DNA from: Gemmataceae bacterium
Lineage (GTDB): Bacteria; Planctomycetota; Planctomycetia; Gemmatales; Gemmataceae
Length of the DNA stretch: 32,730 nucleotides
Assembly (NCBI GenBank): GCA_025055795.1
Contig: JANWVV010000049.1
Coordinates: forward strand, 1 to 32,730
Reading direction: 5' to 3'
Part shown: positions 16,698-25,263 of the stretch, in pieces
Layout: every line of letters begins with the position of its first letter
How positions within the stretch are numbered: the first letter of the stretch is position 1
Program-made: the position numbers and the translations under genes
The notes under the pieces: generated by a model
The model's database searches: none
Seen by the model: only the letters and a program-made list of their open reading frames with translations
Told to the model about the DNA's origin: nothing

Positions 16698-17213
16698 TCA
16701 GGGTCCACCGTGTTCAGCGGCACGGCGGCGCAGGGCGGCCCGCCAGGCAAAACCTTTCAGATAATCCAATTGCTCGGGCGTCAGACTCTCCGCCGGGAAG
16801 GGGATGACGCTCCCATCGCGATGCAGCACATTCCACAGTTGCGGATCGCTGGTCCGGCAGACCTGGATGATTCCCTCCAGCGGCAGACGCCGGGGTGGTT
16901 GCGGTGGCATGTGCCAGTACAGACAGCTCTGGTCGACCCGTAATTCCGCGGGTATCCGGGCGTGCCGCATCAGACTCCACAGGAAACGGAACAGGCCGCG
17001 GTAGACCAGCACGGGCAACAAAAACAGCAGGCCGAACACCGGGGCCACGGCCACGAACAGGTAGGCGGCACCGATGACAAACCCGAGGGTGCCCGCGATA
17101 GCGGGCAGCCAAGGGAACAGTTCGTAGGCGAGCCGTTGTCGCCGCGACAAACTGTAGCGGATCTGGAACGGCACAAGGGGTGCTGCCGGCGGAGGGATGG
17201 TTTCCAGGCTCAT
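16698..17213 (-). CDS. Small membrane protein with a PH-like tail, unknown function
   Basis: The product has 171 residues. The ATG at 17213 follows GGGAG at about 10 bases. Two adjacent spans lie near residues 33-53 and 54-72 (LPAIAGTLGFVIGAAYLFVA, then VFGLLFLLPVLVYRGLF). The C-terminal 90 residues have alternating strands (AELRVDQSCLYWH, RRLPLEGIIQVCRTSD, NVLHRDGSVIPFPAESLT) and an end helix, a layout like YcxB or bacterial PH domains. No family is assigned with confidence. It lies downstream of speA on the same strand with an 88-base gap and may be read through from it. Confidence 0.7.
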   Translation of the reverse strand: MSLETIPPPAAPLVPFQIRYSLSRRQRLAYELFPWLPAIAGTLGFVIGAAYLFVAVAPVFGLLFLLPVLVYRGLFRFLWSLMRHARIPAELRVDQSCLYWHMPPQPPRRLPLEGIIQVCRTSDPQLWNVLHRDGSVIPFPAESLTPEQLDYLKGFAWRAALRRRAAEHGGP

Positions 17214-17301
17214 GGCTTGTCCGCTCCCAGGCCTCGGAGACTATCACGCTCCTGTCATCAGCCGGGGCGGTTCGGTTGCTCCGGGGCGGTTCAGGGGCCA
17301 T

Positions 17302-19254
17302 CTATGCGCTTGGCTCTTCCAGATAAGTGTATCCTTCCAGCCCTGCCTCGTAGAACTTGAGGATCTGTCGGCTTTCGGCGGGGCTGATCCGGCCTTGCCG
17401 CACCGCCCGCTCCACGTCTTTGCGCATTCGGTCCATCAGTTTTTCTGCGCTGTACTGTACATAATTGAGCACTTCGGTGACCGTGTCTCCCTTGATCACG
17501 TGGTCGATCGACGGGGTGCCATCCTCGTCCAGGGACACGTGCACGGCGTTGGTATCGCCGAACAAATTGTGCAGGTCTCCCAGAATTTCCTGGTAGGCAC
17601 CAAGCAAAAAGACACCCAGGTGATAGGGCTCGCTTGGATCGAACGGATGCAGTTCCAGGGTCGAGCGGACGTCCCGCAGGTCGATGAACTGGTCGATCTT
17701 GCCATCCGAATCGCAGGTGATGTCGCCCAGTACGGCCCGCCGCGTCGGCGCTTCAGTGAGGCGATGGATCGGCATGATTGGAAACAACTGCTTGATCGCC
17801 CAGGAGTCCGGCATGCTCTGGAAGACGGAGAAATTGCAAAAGTAGGTATCGGACAGCATGGCGTCTAGGCCCTGCAGCTCTTCCGGAACGTAGTCGAGGG
17901 TCCGGACAATCCGCTGCAGCTTGCGTCCGAAGGCCCAGAACAGTCGTTCCGCCATGGCCCGTTGTTCGATGGATAGATGACCCAGATTGAACAAGGTCAA
18001 AATCTTGTCCATCTGATCAATGGCATCGTGATAGTGTTCCAGGAAGTTTTTGCGGTTCAGTTCGTGGAAGTTGGAAAACAGGTCGCGCAGTGGTTCCGGG
18101 GCGTCGGCCGGCAGCGACTCCGGAGGCGGACAGCGGTCGACGCTGGACGTTCCCAGTACGTCGATGATCAGCACCGAGTGGTAGGCCACCATGGCCCGCC
18201 CACTTTCGGAAATGATGTGCGGATAGGGAACGCCGGCCTCATCGCACACCTGCTTGATGCGATAGACCACGTCGTTGGCGTACTCCTGAAGCGTGTAATT
18301 GATGCTGGATTCGAAGGCTGTTTGCGAGCCGTCGTAATCGACGCCCAGGCCACCGCCAACGTCCAGGTATTTCAACGGCGCTCCCAGCCGGTACAGTTCC
18401 ACGTAGATGCGGGCCGCCTCCGTTAGGGCCTCTTTCACCTTGCGGATGTCCGACACCTGCGAGCCCATGTGGAAGTGAGTCATCTGCAGGCAGTCCTCCA
18501 GGCCGCGGGCCTTGAGATATTCGAAGGCCTCCAGCACTTCCGTAATGGTCAGGCCAAACTTGGAGCGATACCCCGCGCTGGAACGCCACCGGCCCGCTCC
18601 CCGGGCTGCCAGCTTGACACGCACTCCCAATGGTTGACGAACGTCCAGTTGTTCCATGTACTTGACTAATAGCTCCAACTCAGTAAATTTTTCCACTACT
18701 GGAATAATGTTCTTACCGATCTTGCGAGCCAAGACCACCATCTGGATGAATTCGTCGTCCTTGAAGCCATTGCAGATGATGGGAGTGTCGCTAGTGCCGT
18801 TGGTAATGGCCAGCACGGCCAGCAGCTCCGGTTTACTGCCGGCCTCGATGCCGAAGCCGTAAGGACGGCCGAAGTTGAGTATCTCCTCCACCACGTGTCG
18901 CTGCTGGTTCACTTTGATGGGGTAGACGCAATGGTAGTTGCCCGTGTAACCGTATTCGGCCCGCGAATGGGCGAAGGCCTCCGCTATTTCCTGAATGCGG
19001 TGACGCAAAATGTCCGTGAACCGCAGCAGAAGCGGTGTCTGGATGCCGCGGGCCCGTAACTGATCGACCAACTCCTTCAGATCGATGGCCTGCTGGGGGT
19101 CCTTATTGGGATGGACGGTAACATGCCCCTGCCTGTTGATCCCAAAGTATCCTTTGCCCCAGCGTAATATGCCGTAGGTTTCGCAAGCATCCTGCAACTT
19201 CCAAGCAACAGGCGCTTCGGCATCGGCGGTACGGCGGTTGACAACTTTGCCCAT
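17302..19254 (-). CDS. speA: Biosynthetic arginine decarboxylase
   Basis: SpeA decarboxylates arginine to agmatine with pyridoxal phosphate, the first step to putrescine and spermidine when ornithine decarboxylase is not used. The product is 650 residues, typical for the large fold-III (alanine-racemase-like) enzyme. Visible landmarks are the PLP lysine in YPIKVNQQRHVVEEIL, GIEAGSKPELLA, CNGFKDDEF, HFHMGSQVSDIRKVK, LDVGGGLGVDYDGS, ISESGRAMVAYHS, and the C-terminal DITCDSDGKIDQF with the catalytic cysteine. The ATG at 19254 has GGGAAAGG upstream and leads into ACETYGILRWGKGYFGIN, the normal N-terminus. The enzyme depends on the PLP that pdxJ helps provide. No speB or aguA gene is near, so agmatine processing is encoded elsewhere. 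Confidence 0.97.
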   Translation of the reverse strand: MGKVVNRRTADAEAPVAWKLQDACETYGILRWGKGYFGINRQGHVTVHPNKDPQQAIDLKELVDQLRARGIQTPLLLRFTDILRHRIQEIAEAFAHSRAEYGYTGNYHCVYPIKVNQQRHVVEEILNFGRPYGFGIEAGSKPELLAVLAITNGTSDTPIICNGFKDDEFIQMVVLARKIGKNIIPVVEKFTELELLVKYMEQLDVRQPLGVRVKLAARGAGRWRSSAGYRSKFGLTITEVLEAFEYLKARGLEDCLQMTHFHMGSQVSDIRKVKEALTEAARIYVELYRLGAPLKYLDVGGGLGVDYDGSQTAFESSINYTLQEYANDVVYRIKQVCDEAGVPYPHIISESGRAMVAYHSVLIIDVLGTSSVDRCPPPESLPADAPEPLRDLFSNFHELNRKNFLEHYHDAIDQMDKILTLFNLGHLSIEQRAMAERLFWAFGRKLQRIVRTLDYVPEELQGLDAMLSDTYFCNFSVFQSMPDSWAIKQLFPIMPIHRLTEAPTRRAVLGDITCDSDGKIDQFIDLRDVRSTLELHPFDPSEPYHLGVFLLGAYQEILGDLHNLFGDTNAVHVSLDEDGTPSIDHVIKGDTVTEVLNYVQYSAEKLMDRMRKDVERAVRQGRISPAESRQILKFYEAGLEGYTYLEEPSA

Positions 19255-19501
19255 CTGCGGGAACCTTTCCCCATTGCGGCGGGTGCTTATTGTTACTGGC
19301 GGCCCTGAACCAGGGCCTCATTACCACGACCTCCCTCCCATGCAGCAGATCGTTAACATCTTACGTTCCGTTGGGCAGGTTGCAACCGCGACAGTAGCGG
19401 CGGCTCCGAGCTTCATCGTTTCTCCACACAACCGCTTGCCCATTCCGGAAGCTACGCTATTTTGTGCAGGACAAACAGTCGCTCTATGCCACAGCCGCTT
19501 A

Positions 19502-21904
19502 TCAAGGACCACCGAACACCCCCACCGAGAAGTTGAAAATCTGCCGATGGTCGTTGGGGCCTCGCACTACCGGGAAAGCAAAGTCGAACGCCAACGGCAG
19601 TGGTCCGAACGCCGGTACACTGATTCGCAACCCTGTGCCGATGCTAACCCGATAATTCCGGATGGCCACATCCCGTTCCACCGTGCCATGGTCGACGAAA
19701 ATGGCCCAGTGCAGCTTATCGTTGGCCAGCAAAGGTATCTGGTATTCCACGGTGTTGATCCACAGGAAGGTACCACCGATGGCCAGATTGTTTTCAAACG
19801 GTCCCATGCCGCGGAAGCTGAAGCCTCGCATGCTGCGGATGCCACCACCGTAGAACCGTTCATACACCGGGGCGTTACCGGTGGTGACCGCTAGCATGGA
19901 GCGTAGACCCAGAACGTGCCGGCCGCTGCCGTCCTCGCGGGCCAGATAACGCGACGAGAAAAATTGCGTCCACTCCACGGTCCCGATCGGAAAGGCGTTG
20001 GAGCCTAACACTTGCTCAAAGGCGATGTCCAGCATGCCACCGCGGGTGGGATAAATGTACGAATCCCGCGAGTCGCGGGTCAGACCGGTCCGCAATCCGA
20101 GCAGAAAGTGGTTCCCTGCGTCCTCGGCAATTTCTTTAGGCGCGTACCAGGGAATGTGTCCAATGTCGATCCCTTCGACCCGGGTCATGAAACTGGCCTT
20201 CCATAACGGATCCAGCCGCCGGTCGATGGTGAACCGACCCCCGTAGCGGTGTTCGTTGTACTCGGCAAACGCCCGCGTGAAGTAGTACCCGGAGGTCGTC
20301 AGGCCAAAGGGGGTATCAAACAGGTACGGCTCCCGCCAGGTGATCGAGTATCGCTGGAACTGTGTGCCAGGGGCCGCTTCGATCCGCAGCTCCTGACCAT
20401 CGCCCCGCCAGGCCCGGCCGCTGCGGATGTCGTCCCAACTGGTCGGCCAACGCGTCAGACTGAAATTCCTCTCATTGATCACGATCGTGCCGGTCAGACC
20501 CATATCCGAGTTGACCGCACCACCGATCATAAATTGGCCTGTGCGTGTCTCCTTGACCCGGATGCGGATGTCCTTGAACACGCTGTCCCACTCATTGGGC
20601 AACACCTCGACTGTCGGTGGATCTTCCGGATCAAATATGCCTAAACGGGCCAGACGCATCCGGGCTTCGTCCAGCCGGTCGTACGGCAGAATCTGACCAG
20701 GTCGGAATGGCAGCTCGTTGAGAATCACCCGTCGTTTGGTGACTTCGTTCCCCTCGATGATGATCCGGCCCACCCGGTCCGGTTCGCCCCGGTCATTGAC
20801 TACCTCATACTGCACTTGTACCGCCCCGGGGCGGCCGGCCACCTCGTACAGGTGCGGCTCCACCGCCACCGGATAGCCCCGCATGCCGTAATAATCCTTG
20901 ATCCGTTGGGCATCCGCTTGCACCACCCGCAGATCATACCGTTCCCCCACCTTCAATTCCGTCAACTGCTCCAGACGTTCCGGCGGGAACGACCGGGCCC
21001 CCGTTATCGTCTTGCCCGCTACCTGATAGGGACGGCCCTCACGCACATGGTACACTATCCGCACTAAACCCAAATCCGCTAGCGGTACTACCTCCGGGGT
21101 TACCTGCACGTCCAGATAGCCCAGACCATGATAATAGTCGATAATCTTCTGACGATCGATTTCCAACGTCACCGGATTGAACTTGCCACCGATAAAGCCG
21201 AGCAGGCGGCGTTGGGTGACCAGCAATGTCCGGATCCGGGCCTGACTAGCTTGTTCCACACCCCGCAACTCAATGCCGGCGACGCGTACCACCGGCCCTT
21301 CTACAATCCGGTACACCACCCGCCGATCGGTCGGCTTGCTCCCTTCCACCAGCTCGACAGTGGCAAAGTACCGCCCATCCTCTTGATAACGCCGTTGAAT
21401 CGCTTGCCGGCCCAGTTCATTGGCCAGAGGATTCATCGGCTCCCCTTTGCGAATACCCGTCAGTTGTTGTAATTCTGACAAACGCAGATGTTGAGCTCCT
21501 ATGTATTGAACGTCTTCTACTGTCTGACTCAATTCTTGTACATAAACTAATATGGTAACACGTCCATCAGGTTCATCGTGTGTTAGAATTTGTACGCCTC
21601 CGGGGACAAACCAGCGGGTGGCATGGAGACGGCGTACGTCCTCCTGCAAGGTTTGTTCGTCGTAGCGGCTGCCGGGGCGGGTGAGCATCTTGCTGCGTAT
21701 CTGCTCGGCGGTCCGCACGCGGTTGCCTACCGGTACGACGTCGGCGATGACCCGTCCCTGCAGGTTGTCGCCCGCGTAAACCGGTGCCGGCCACAGCCCC
21801 TGGAGCAGTCCAATGATCCCTCCGCAGAAAGTTGCAAGCCACAGGCCGCCAGTGTCGGCACCTCGGCCCACCCCCCAGCGTTCTCTGCGGCGGTGCTGCT
21901 GCAT
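19502..21904 (-). CDS. bamA: Outer membrane protein assembly factor BamA
   Basis: The product has 800 residues. The ATG at 21904 follows AAGGGGGCAAGG. An N-terminal export segment (GLWLATFCGGIIGLLQGLW up to PVYA, about residues 20-44) precedes a POTRA series, roughly residues 47-460: repeats such as VADVVPVGNRVRTAEQI, VEDVQYIGAQHLRLSEL, VAGIELRGVEQASQARI, VAGKTITGARSFPPERL and VGRIIIEGNEVTKRRVI. The C-terminal Omp85 barrel contains DSRDSYIYPTRGGML and the L6-loop signature GGIRSMRGFSFRGMGP (family VRGY/F). BamA inserts beta-barrel proteins into the outer membrane. Its presence supports a diderm envelope. No skp, lpx or Bam lipoprotein gene lies next to it. The protein ends FSVGVFGGP, so the terminal aromatic residue sits three residues before the end. 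Confidence 0.96.
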   Translation of the reverse strand: MQQHRRRERWGVGRGADTGGLWLATFCGGIIGLLQGLWPAPVYAGDNLQGRVIADVVPVGNRVRTAEQIRSKMLTRPGSRYDEQTLQEDVRRLHATRWFVPGGVQILTHDEPDGRVTILVYVQELSQTVEDVQYIGAQHLRLSELQQLTGIRKGEPMNPLANELGRQAIQRRYQEDGRYFATVELVEGSKPTDRRVVYRIVEGPVVRVAGIELRGVEQASQARIRTLLVTQRRLLGFIGGKFNPVTLEIDRQKIIDYYHGLGYLDVQVTPEVVPLADLGLVRIVYHVREGRPYQVAGKTITGARSFPPERLEQLTELKVGERYDLRVVQADAQRIKDYYGMRGYPVAVEPHLYEVAGRPGAVQVQYEVVNDRGEPDRVGRIIIEGNEVTKRRVILNELPFRPGQILPYDRLDEARMRLARLGIFDPEDPPTVEVLPNEWDSVFKDIRIRVKETRTGQFMIGGAVNSDMGLTGTIVINERNFSLTRWPTSWDDIRSGRAWRGDGQELRIEAAPGTQFQRYSITWREPYLFDTPFGLTTSGYYFTRAFAEYNEHRYGGRFTIDRRLDPLWKASFMTRVEGIDIGHIPWYAPKEIAEDAGNHFLLGLRTGLTRDSRDSYIYPTRGGMLDIAFEQVLGSNAFPIGTVEWTQFFSSRYLAREDGSGRHVLGLRSMLAVTTGNAPVYERFYGGGIRSMRGFSFRGMGPFENNLAIGGTFLWINTVEYQIPLLANDKLHWAIFVDHGTVERDVAIRNYRVSIGTGLRISVPAFGPLPLAFDFAFPVVRGPNDHRQIFNFSVGVFGGP

Positions 21905-22260
21905 CCTTGCCCCCTTCGTTAACCGTCTCGCCTTCCTCCTAGGCGAACCGGCTGGCCTCCATGCCCGCCAGGCTGATCCTCCTACGGCGCAGACGAATAG
22001 CCGCGGACTATCCGCCGAGTGCTCCCTGCCATACGTCCCTGCGGCAACGTTGTCAAGCCAGCCTCGTGTTCCCCCTCCATCACAACTACTACCCCCTCAA
22101 CGCCAATCGGCTAACCTGCCTGGCTCCGCTCACCACCTTCTGAAACTCCCGGAACCAACAAGTACACACCACCCGCAAAAGGAGGCCAGAGCTGTAACCT
22201 TGGCAGAGCTGCTCCGATATACAAATATCCCGAACGATCGTCTCCAAGGCACTGCGTCAC
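21905..22260. other. Intergenic stretch upstream of bamA
   Basis: About 355 bases with no gene. Frames on both strands are short, and their translations are Pro/Ser/His-rich as expected for GC-rich noncoding DNA. It should include the bamA promoter. A lone AAAGGAGG at about 2217x is not followed by a credible reading frame. Confidence 0.35.
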
Positions 22261-23529
22261 CTACTCCGCGCCATGTACCTGCAACGATGGCGAGACGAAA
22301 CATCCCCCACCCTTTTGAAGAGGGCTGCTAGTGACCCCTACCACCATCGATCGACGGGCTAATGCCATGCCGCCGCTTGCAACAGCCATCGAGCGGATCA
22401 CGGGTGGCCCTCGACACGGCACACCTCCGTGTCTCACTCGTCCATTTTTCCACGACCTGCAGACCTGGTGTCCCCCGACAGCTCTACGGAGACGAGAGAT
22501 TATCTGAAAATCGGATATAAATGTTCGACTTATAGAAACGTAACGATTATTAAGCAACCTTAGAGCGGAACGTGCAGCAAATCTCCGTTCCCCTAGGCTG
22601 AATCGTTGCGAAAATCGTGGAAACGCCCATCGAGGCGGCTGCCTCCAACGATATGTGCTTGACAGTGGTGATACAGGGTGATGAAGGTGACGCCGGTGAA
22701 TGGAACGTGGTCTACCTATTGGACGTTTTCCCGGCCGTCGTGACGGGTTGCCCGAACCGGACAGGGCATGTCGTCGGACAGGGCCGCCTTGTTGCAAACT
22801 GTTGAACAGATCCCGAGCTAGCCAACATCCGGCATCAACCTCAACCCGTATCGCCCCTTTCTGTTGAACACAGTTGAACGGTTGGCCCACCGTCTGCCCT
22901 GTGTCTGATCCTGCCGTTGCCGCTCCCGTTGTCAGGTGGGACGGGACAGCAACCGGTATTTGTGCTGAGGCATCGGGGCCCGGAGTCGGCGGCGGAACCA
23001 TTGAGCGGCTAACTACTTCGGCTGGAGGGGCAGTCTGAGCCGCTGGGGAACCTTGCGGTTCGCTCCGGCGGTCTGTCTGGCGGGGTGTTTCGGTTGCGGC
23101 TGTCGTGCGGGCACGCAGGGCCGAGCGGAGCAGAAGGATGCAATCGCGGAAGAACGGGAGCAGGCAGAAGGGGTAGCGGCGGCGGAGTCGGCGGCGGCGG
23201 GCCGGGGTAAGCAAGCGGAGGCGTTGACGGAGCTGACGCAAGGCCAGCCGGCAATGGCGGAGGGTGCGGCGGTAGCCGGCCAGGGTAGCGGCGTCGGCAG
23301 GTGTCTCGGGCAGGGGAGCTGCAGCGGTTGAGGGCATGCTAAGGTCAGGCAGAGGGCCGAGCAGGTCCTGCCAGTGGGAAGAGCGAGGGGAACGAGCGGG
23401 GTGATGGGCCGCTGTTGCTGAAGGAGTGGAGCGGTCGTGTCGATGACGCTGTGGGGACTGGGGCTGCACGGCGGTCCGTCGCAGGGTGCAGTCAGGGGCC
23501 CAGGGCCGGGGTAGCTGGCGGGAAGGCAT
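22261..23529 (-). CDS. Arg/Pro-rich hypothetical protein behind a strong promoter
   Basis: The minus-strand ATG at 23529 has GGAGA 7 bases upstream and a near-consensus sigma-70 promoter 48 bases before it, so this is a real transcription unit. The frame stays open for 422 codons. Residues 1-60 are Pro/Ser/His-rich. Residues 65-145 look like a genuine protein: TPADAATLAGYRRTLRHCRL, then an Arg/Leu-rich helix LRQLRQRLRLLTPARRRR and a hydrophobic FCLLPFFRDCILLLRSAL, with GC-rich third positions. Beyond about residue 210 the DNA becomes AT-richer (22440-22560) and the translation loses protein character, so the true product may be shorter or the 3' part frameshifted. I do not recognise any family. 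A highly basic segment followed by a hydrophobic one could bind nucleic acid or membrane. Confidence 0.42.
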   Translation of the reverse strand: MPSRQLPRPWAPDCTLRRTAVQPQSPQRHRHDRSTPSATAAHHPARSPRSSHWQDLLGPLPDLSMPSTAAAPLPETPADAATLAGYRRTLRHCRLALRQLRQRLRLLTPARRRRLRRRYPFCLLPFFRDCILLLRSALRARTTAATETPRQTDRRSEPQGSPAAQTAPPAEVVSRSMVPPPTPGPDASAQIPVAVPSHLTTGAATAGSDTGQTVGQPFNCVQQKGAIRVEVDAGCWLARDLFNSLQQGGPVRRHALSGSGNPSRRPGKRPIGRPRSIHRRHLHHPVSPLSSTYRWRQPPRWAFPRFSQRFSLGERRFAARSALRLLNNRYVSISRTFISDFQIISRLRRAVGGHQVCRSWKNGRVRHGGVPCRGPPVIRSMAVASGGMALARRSMVVGVTSSPLQKGGGCFVSPSLQVHGAE

Positions 23530-23576
23530 CGGTTTTTCTCCATGTGTTCACTGTGATCAAATAAACACTTTATGTA

Positions 23577-23605
23577 ATTATGTACTAAATTCCTGAAAAA
23601 GTCAA
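23577..23605 (-). promoter_or_regulatory. Near-consensus sigma-70 promoter
   Basis: On the minus strand TTGACT (23605-23600) is followed by a 17-base spacer and CATAAT (23582-23577), five of six matches at each box. Transcription would start near 23570, giving a leader of about 40 bases before the Shine-Dalgarno and ATG at 23529. The promoter lies in an AT-rich patch that stands out in this GC-rich DNA. No operator-like repeat is obvious. Confidence 0.65.
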
Positions 23606-23905
23606 CTTCCCGTACCGATTTTTCAAGACGCGTTGGGCACAACGGTCGCCCCGGATCGAACTTTTAAGGAGCACGAGGGGTGGGACGGGAATGGCCGCTT
23701 CACGCAGGCTTGACCGAAGGTAGGATAAACAAACGTCGCCCGAAGTTGCACGCGGACAGCAACGGGTGGATACAATGAGAACGGGTGGGTGGACATCGGC
23801 TTTCCCGGCTCTGCTGGCATGGTCCTGGGAAGTTACAGTCCAGGGGCGGATCGGGGTTGGTTGGACGGAGATGGCGGCTCGGGTGTTAGGAACAGGGGAG
23901 TCGTC
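23606..23905. other. Divergent region upstream of the ECF operon
   Basis: About 300 bases between the minus-strand promoter and the sigma-factor start. The sigma frame is open from 23789, but that extension (Gly/Asp-rich) has no Shine-Dalgarno. I saw no clear -35/-10 for the plus strand. ECF operons are often autoregulated by a promoter the factor itself recognises (AAC-type -35), which cannot be identified from one copy. Confidence 0.35.
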
Positions 23906-24541
23906 ATGAACAACGAGGTAACGAGCCAGCGGAGCCGGACGGACGGATCGGCCTCACTGTGTCCGGATGTGCCGGTGAACTCCTGTCTGGTCAGTGACGA
24001 ACTTCTGCTGGAGCGTTGGGAGGCAGGGGATGCTCAGGCATTCGAGCAGTTGTTCAGCCGGCATCGCGAAGCTGCTTATCGAGTGGCCTGGCGTCTGCTG
24101 GGTAACGAAGCCGATGCCCTCGACGCCGTGCAGGAAGGATTTATCAAGGTCCTGACGCATTGGCGGCAGTTCCGGGGACTATGCCGCTTCCGCACCTGGT
24201 TGTTGCGGGTGGTTTGTCACTGCGCCCTCGACATCGGGCGCAACCGCCAGCGACAACGGCGCCAGGAACCCTGGTCCGACGTGGCAGAACGACACGGCGG
24301 CCCGCCAGCCGGACACACCGCTGAACTGGAAGTGGAAGAGTTGCGTCAGCGGCTCAATCAAGCCCTGGCCCTGTTGCCCGAACGGCAGCGGCAAACCCTG
24401 GTGCTGTACGTGGAAGGAGGCCTGACCTACCGGGAAATCGCAGAAGTAACGGGCGTGTCGATCGGCACGGTCATGAGCCGATTGTTCCATGCCCGCCAGA
24501 AGTTGCGAGCTATGCTCGCCTTGCAGGTGCCGGATCCATGA
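23906..24541 (+). CDS. ECF-type RNA polymerase sigma factor
   Basis: The product has 211 residues from ATG 23906, chosen for GGGGAG five bases upstream; the frame is open 39 codons further but without signals. The sigma-2 region covers about residues 33-105: LFSRHREAAYRVAWRLLG, DALDAVQEGFIKVLTHW (core-binding and -10 recognition), FRTWLLRVVCHCALD. After an acidic linker the sigma-4 region follows: LNQALALLPERQRQTLVLYV and GGLTYREIAEVTGVSIGTV with MSRLFHARQKLRAML, a helix-turn-helix for the -35. Region 3 is absent, as in all ECF factors. The stop overlaps the start of the next gene (ATGA), so the two are translationally coupled, the usual way to balance a sigma factor with its anti-sigma. Confidence 0.95.
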   Translation: MNNEVTSQRSRTDGSASLCPDVPVNSCLVSDELLLERWEAGDAQAFEQLFSRHREAAYRVAWRLLGNEADALDAVQEGFIKVLTHWRQFRGLCRFRTWLLRVVCHCALDIGRNRQRQRRQEPWSDVAERHGGPPAGHTAELEVEELRQRLNQALALLPERQRQTLVLYVEGGLTYREIAEVTGVSIGTVMSRLFHARQKLRAMLALQVPDP

Positions 24542-25263
24542 CTTCTTCATCGTCTTCTGGCGACGCGTGTCGTCGCCCCTGGCTGGCGGCTTATGCCGAT
24601 GGTCAGCTGCCGGAGCCGCAACGCCAACGGGTGGAACGTTGGCTGGCCTGCCACCCGCAGGACTGGAGCGTGGTGGAACAGGAACGGGCACTCACTGACA
24701 CCATCCAGCAATGGTGGGCCGCTACGGCACCATCGCCACCTACCGCGGCCCAATGGCAGGAACTGGCTCAGCGTATCCAGGACGCCTGTGCGCTGACCCA
24801 TCGCTCCCAACGGATGGCTCAGCAAAGCCGTCGTACCTCGGTACGCATGGTGCGGAGAGCGTTAATCGCCGCCAGCGTACTGCTAATTATCAGTCTGGGC
24901 TGGCTGCAGCCCTGGAGAGAAAACCAGGTGCCGGGGCCAGCCGCTGAACCCGCACTGGCTCAGCAGACGGAGACACTGGATCCGGCAGGCCTGGCCCTTA
25001 CCCCGAGCGCAACGGATGGACGCTGGCCCGTCCGTTTGCCACTGGCCCAGGACAACGAAGTGATCCTGGAACGGGTGCCACACCTGGGAACCGGCTGGCT
25101 GCCCGTGGGACGGCCACCCTGCGACGGTGGCATGCCCCTGCTACGCTCTGACGAGATCGTGGTCGTGTACCTGGTTCCCGCGGCCCCTGCTGTCGCCGAG
25201 CCATTACCCCTGCTAGCCGCTGGGGAAGAAGATGCTGCCATACTGGTCGTACCGAGACGCTGA
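24538..25263 (+). CDS. Membrane-bound anti-sigma factor-like protein
   Basis: The product has 241 residues, with an ATGA overlap with the sigma gene. Residues 14-40 (PWLAAYADGQLPEPQRQRVE followed by RWLACHP) follow the N-terminal helix pattern of zinc-finger anti-sigma proteins. However, the HxxxCxxC zinc motif is reduced to one Cys-His, so it may bind the factor without zinc. A single membrane span lies at about 108-123 (ALIAASVLLIISLGWL) after a basic stretch, which places residues 1-107 in the cytoplasm and the C-terminal 115 residues outside. The outer part contains VPHLGTGWLPVGRPPCDGG, a plausible sensor domain. The role (holding the sigma factor until an envelope signal arrives) is inferred from position and topology. 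Confidence 0.8.
   Translation: MTSSSSSGDACRRPWLAAYADGQLPEPQRQRVERWLACHPQDWSVVEQERALTDTIQQWWAATAPSPPTAAQWQELAQRIQDACALTHRSQRMAQQSRRTSVRMVRRALIAASVLLIISLGWLQPWRENQVPGPAAEPALAQQTETLDPAGLALTPSATDGRWPVRLPLAQDNEVILERVPHLGTGWLPVGRPPCDGGMPLLRSDEIVVVYLVPAAPAVAEPLPLLAAGEEDAAILVVPRR

Noticed and set aside
22802..22882. Three copies of GTTGAAC within 80 bases, considered as an operator or repeat array.
   Set aside because: Spacing is irregular and flanks do not match; probably chance.
23013..23642. Alternative minus-strand frame of 209 codons overlapping the Arg-rich ORF.
   Set aside because: Its ATG lies upstream of the near-consensus promoter, it has no Shine-Dalgarno, and the translation is mostly Pro/Ser/Ala.
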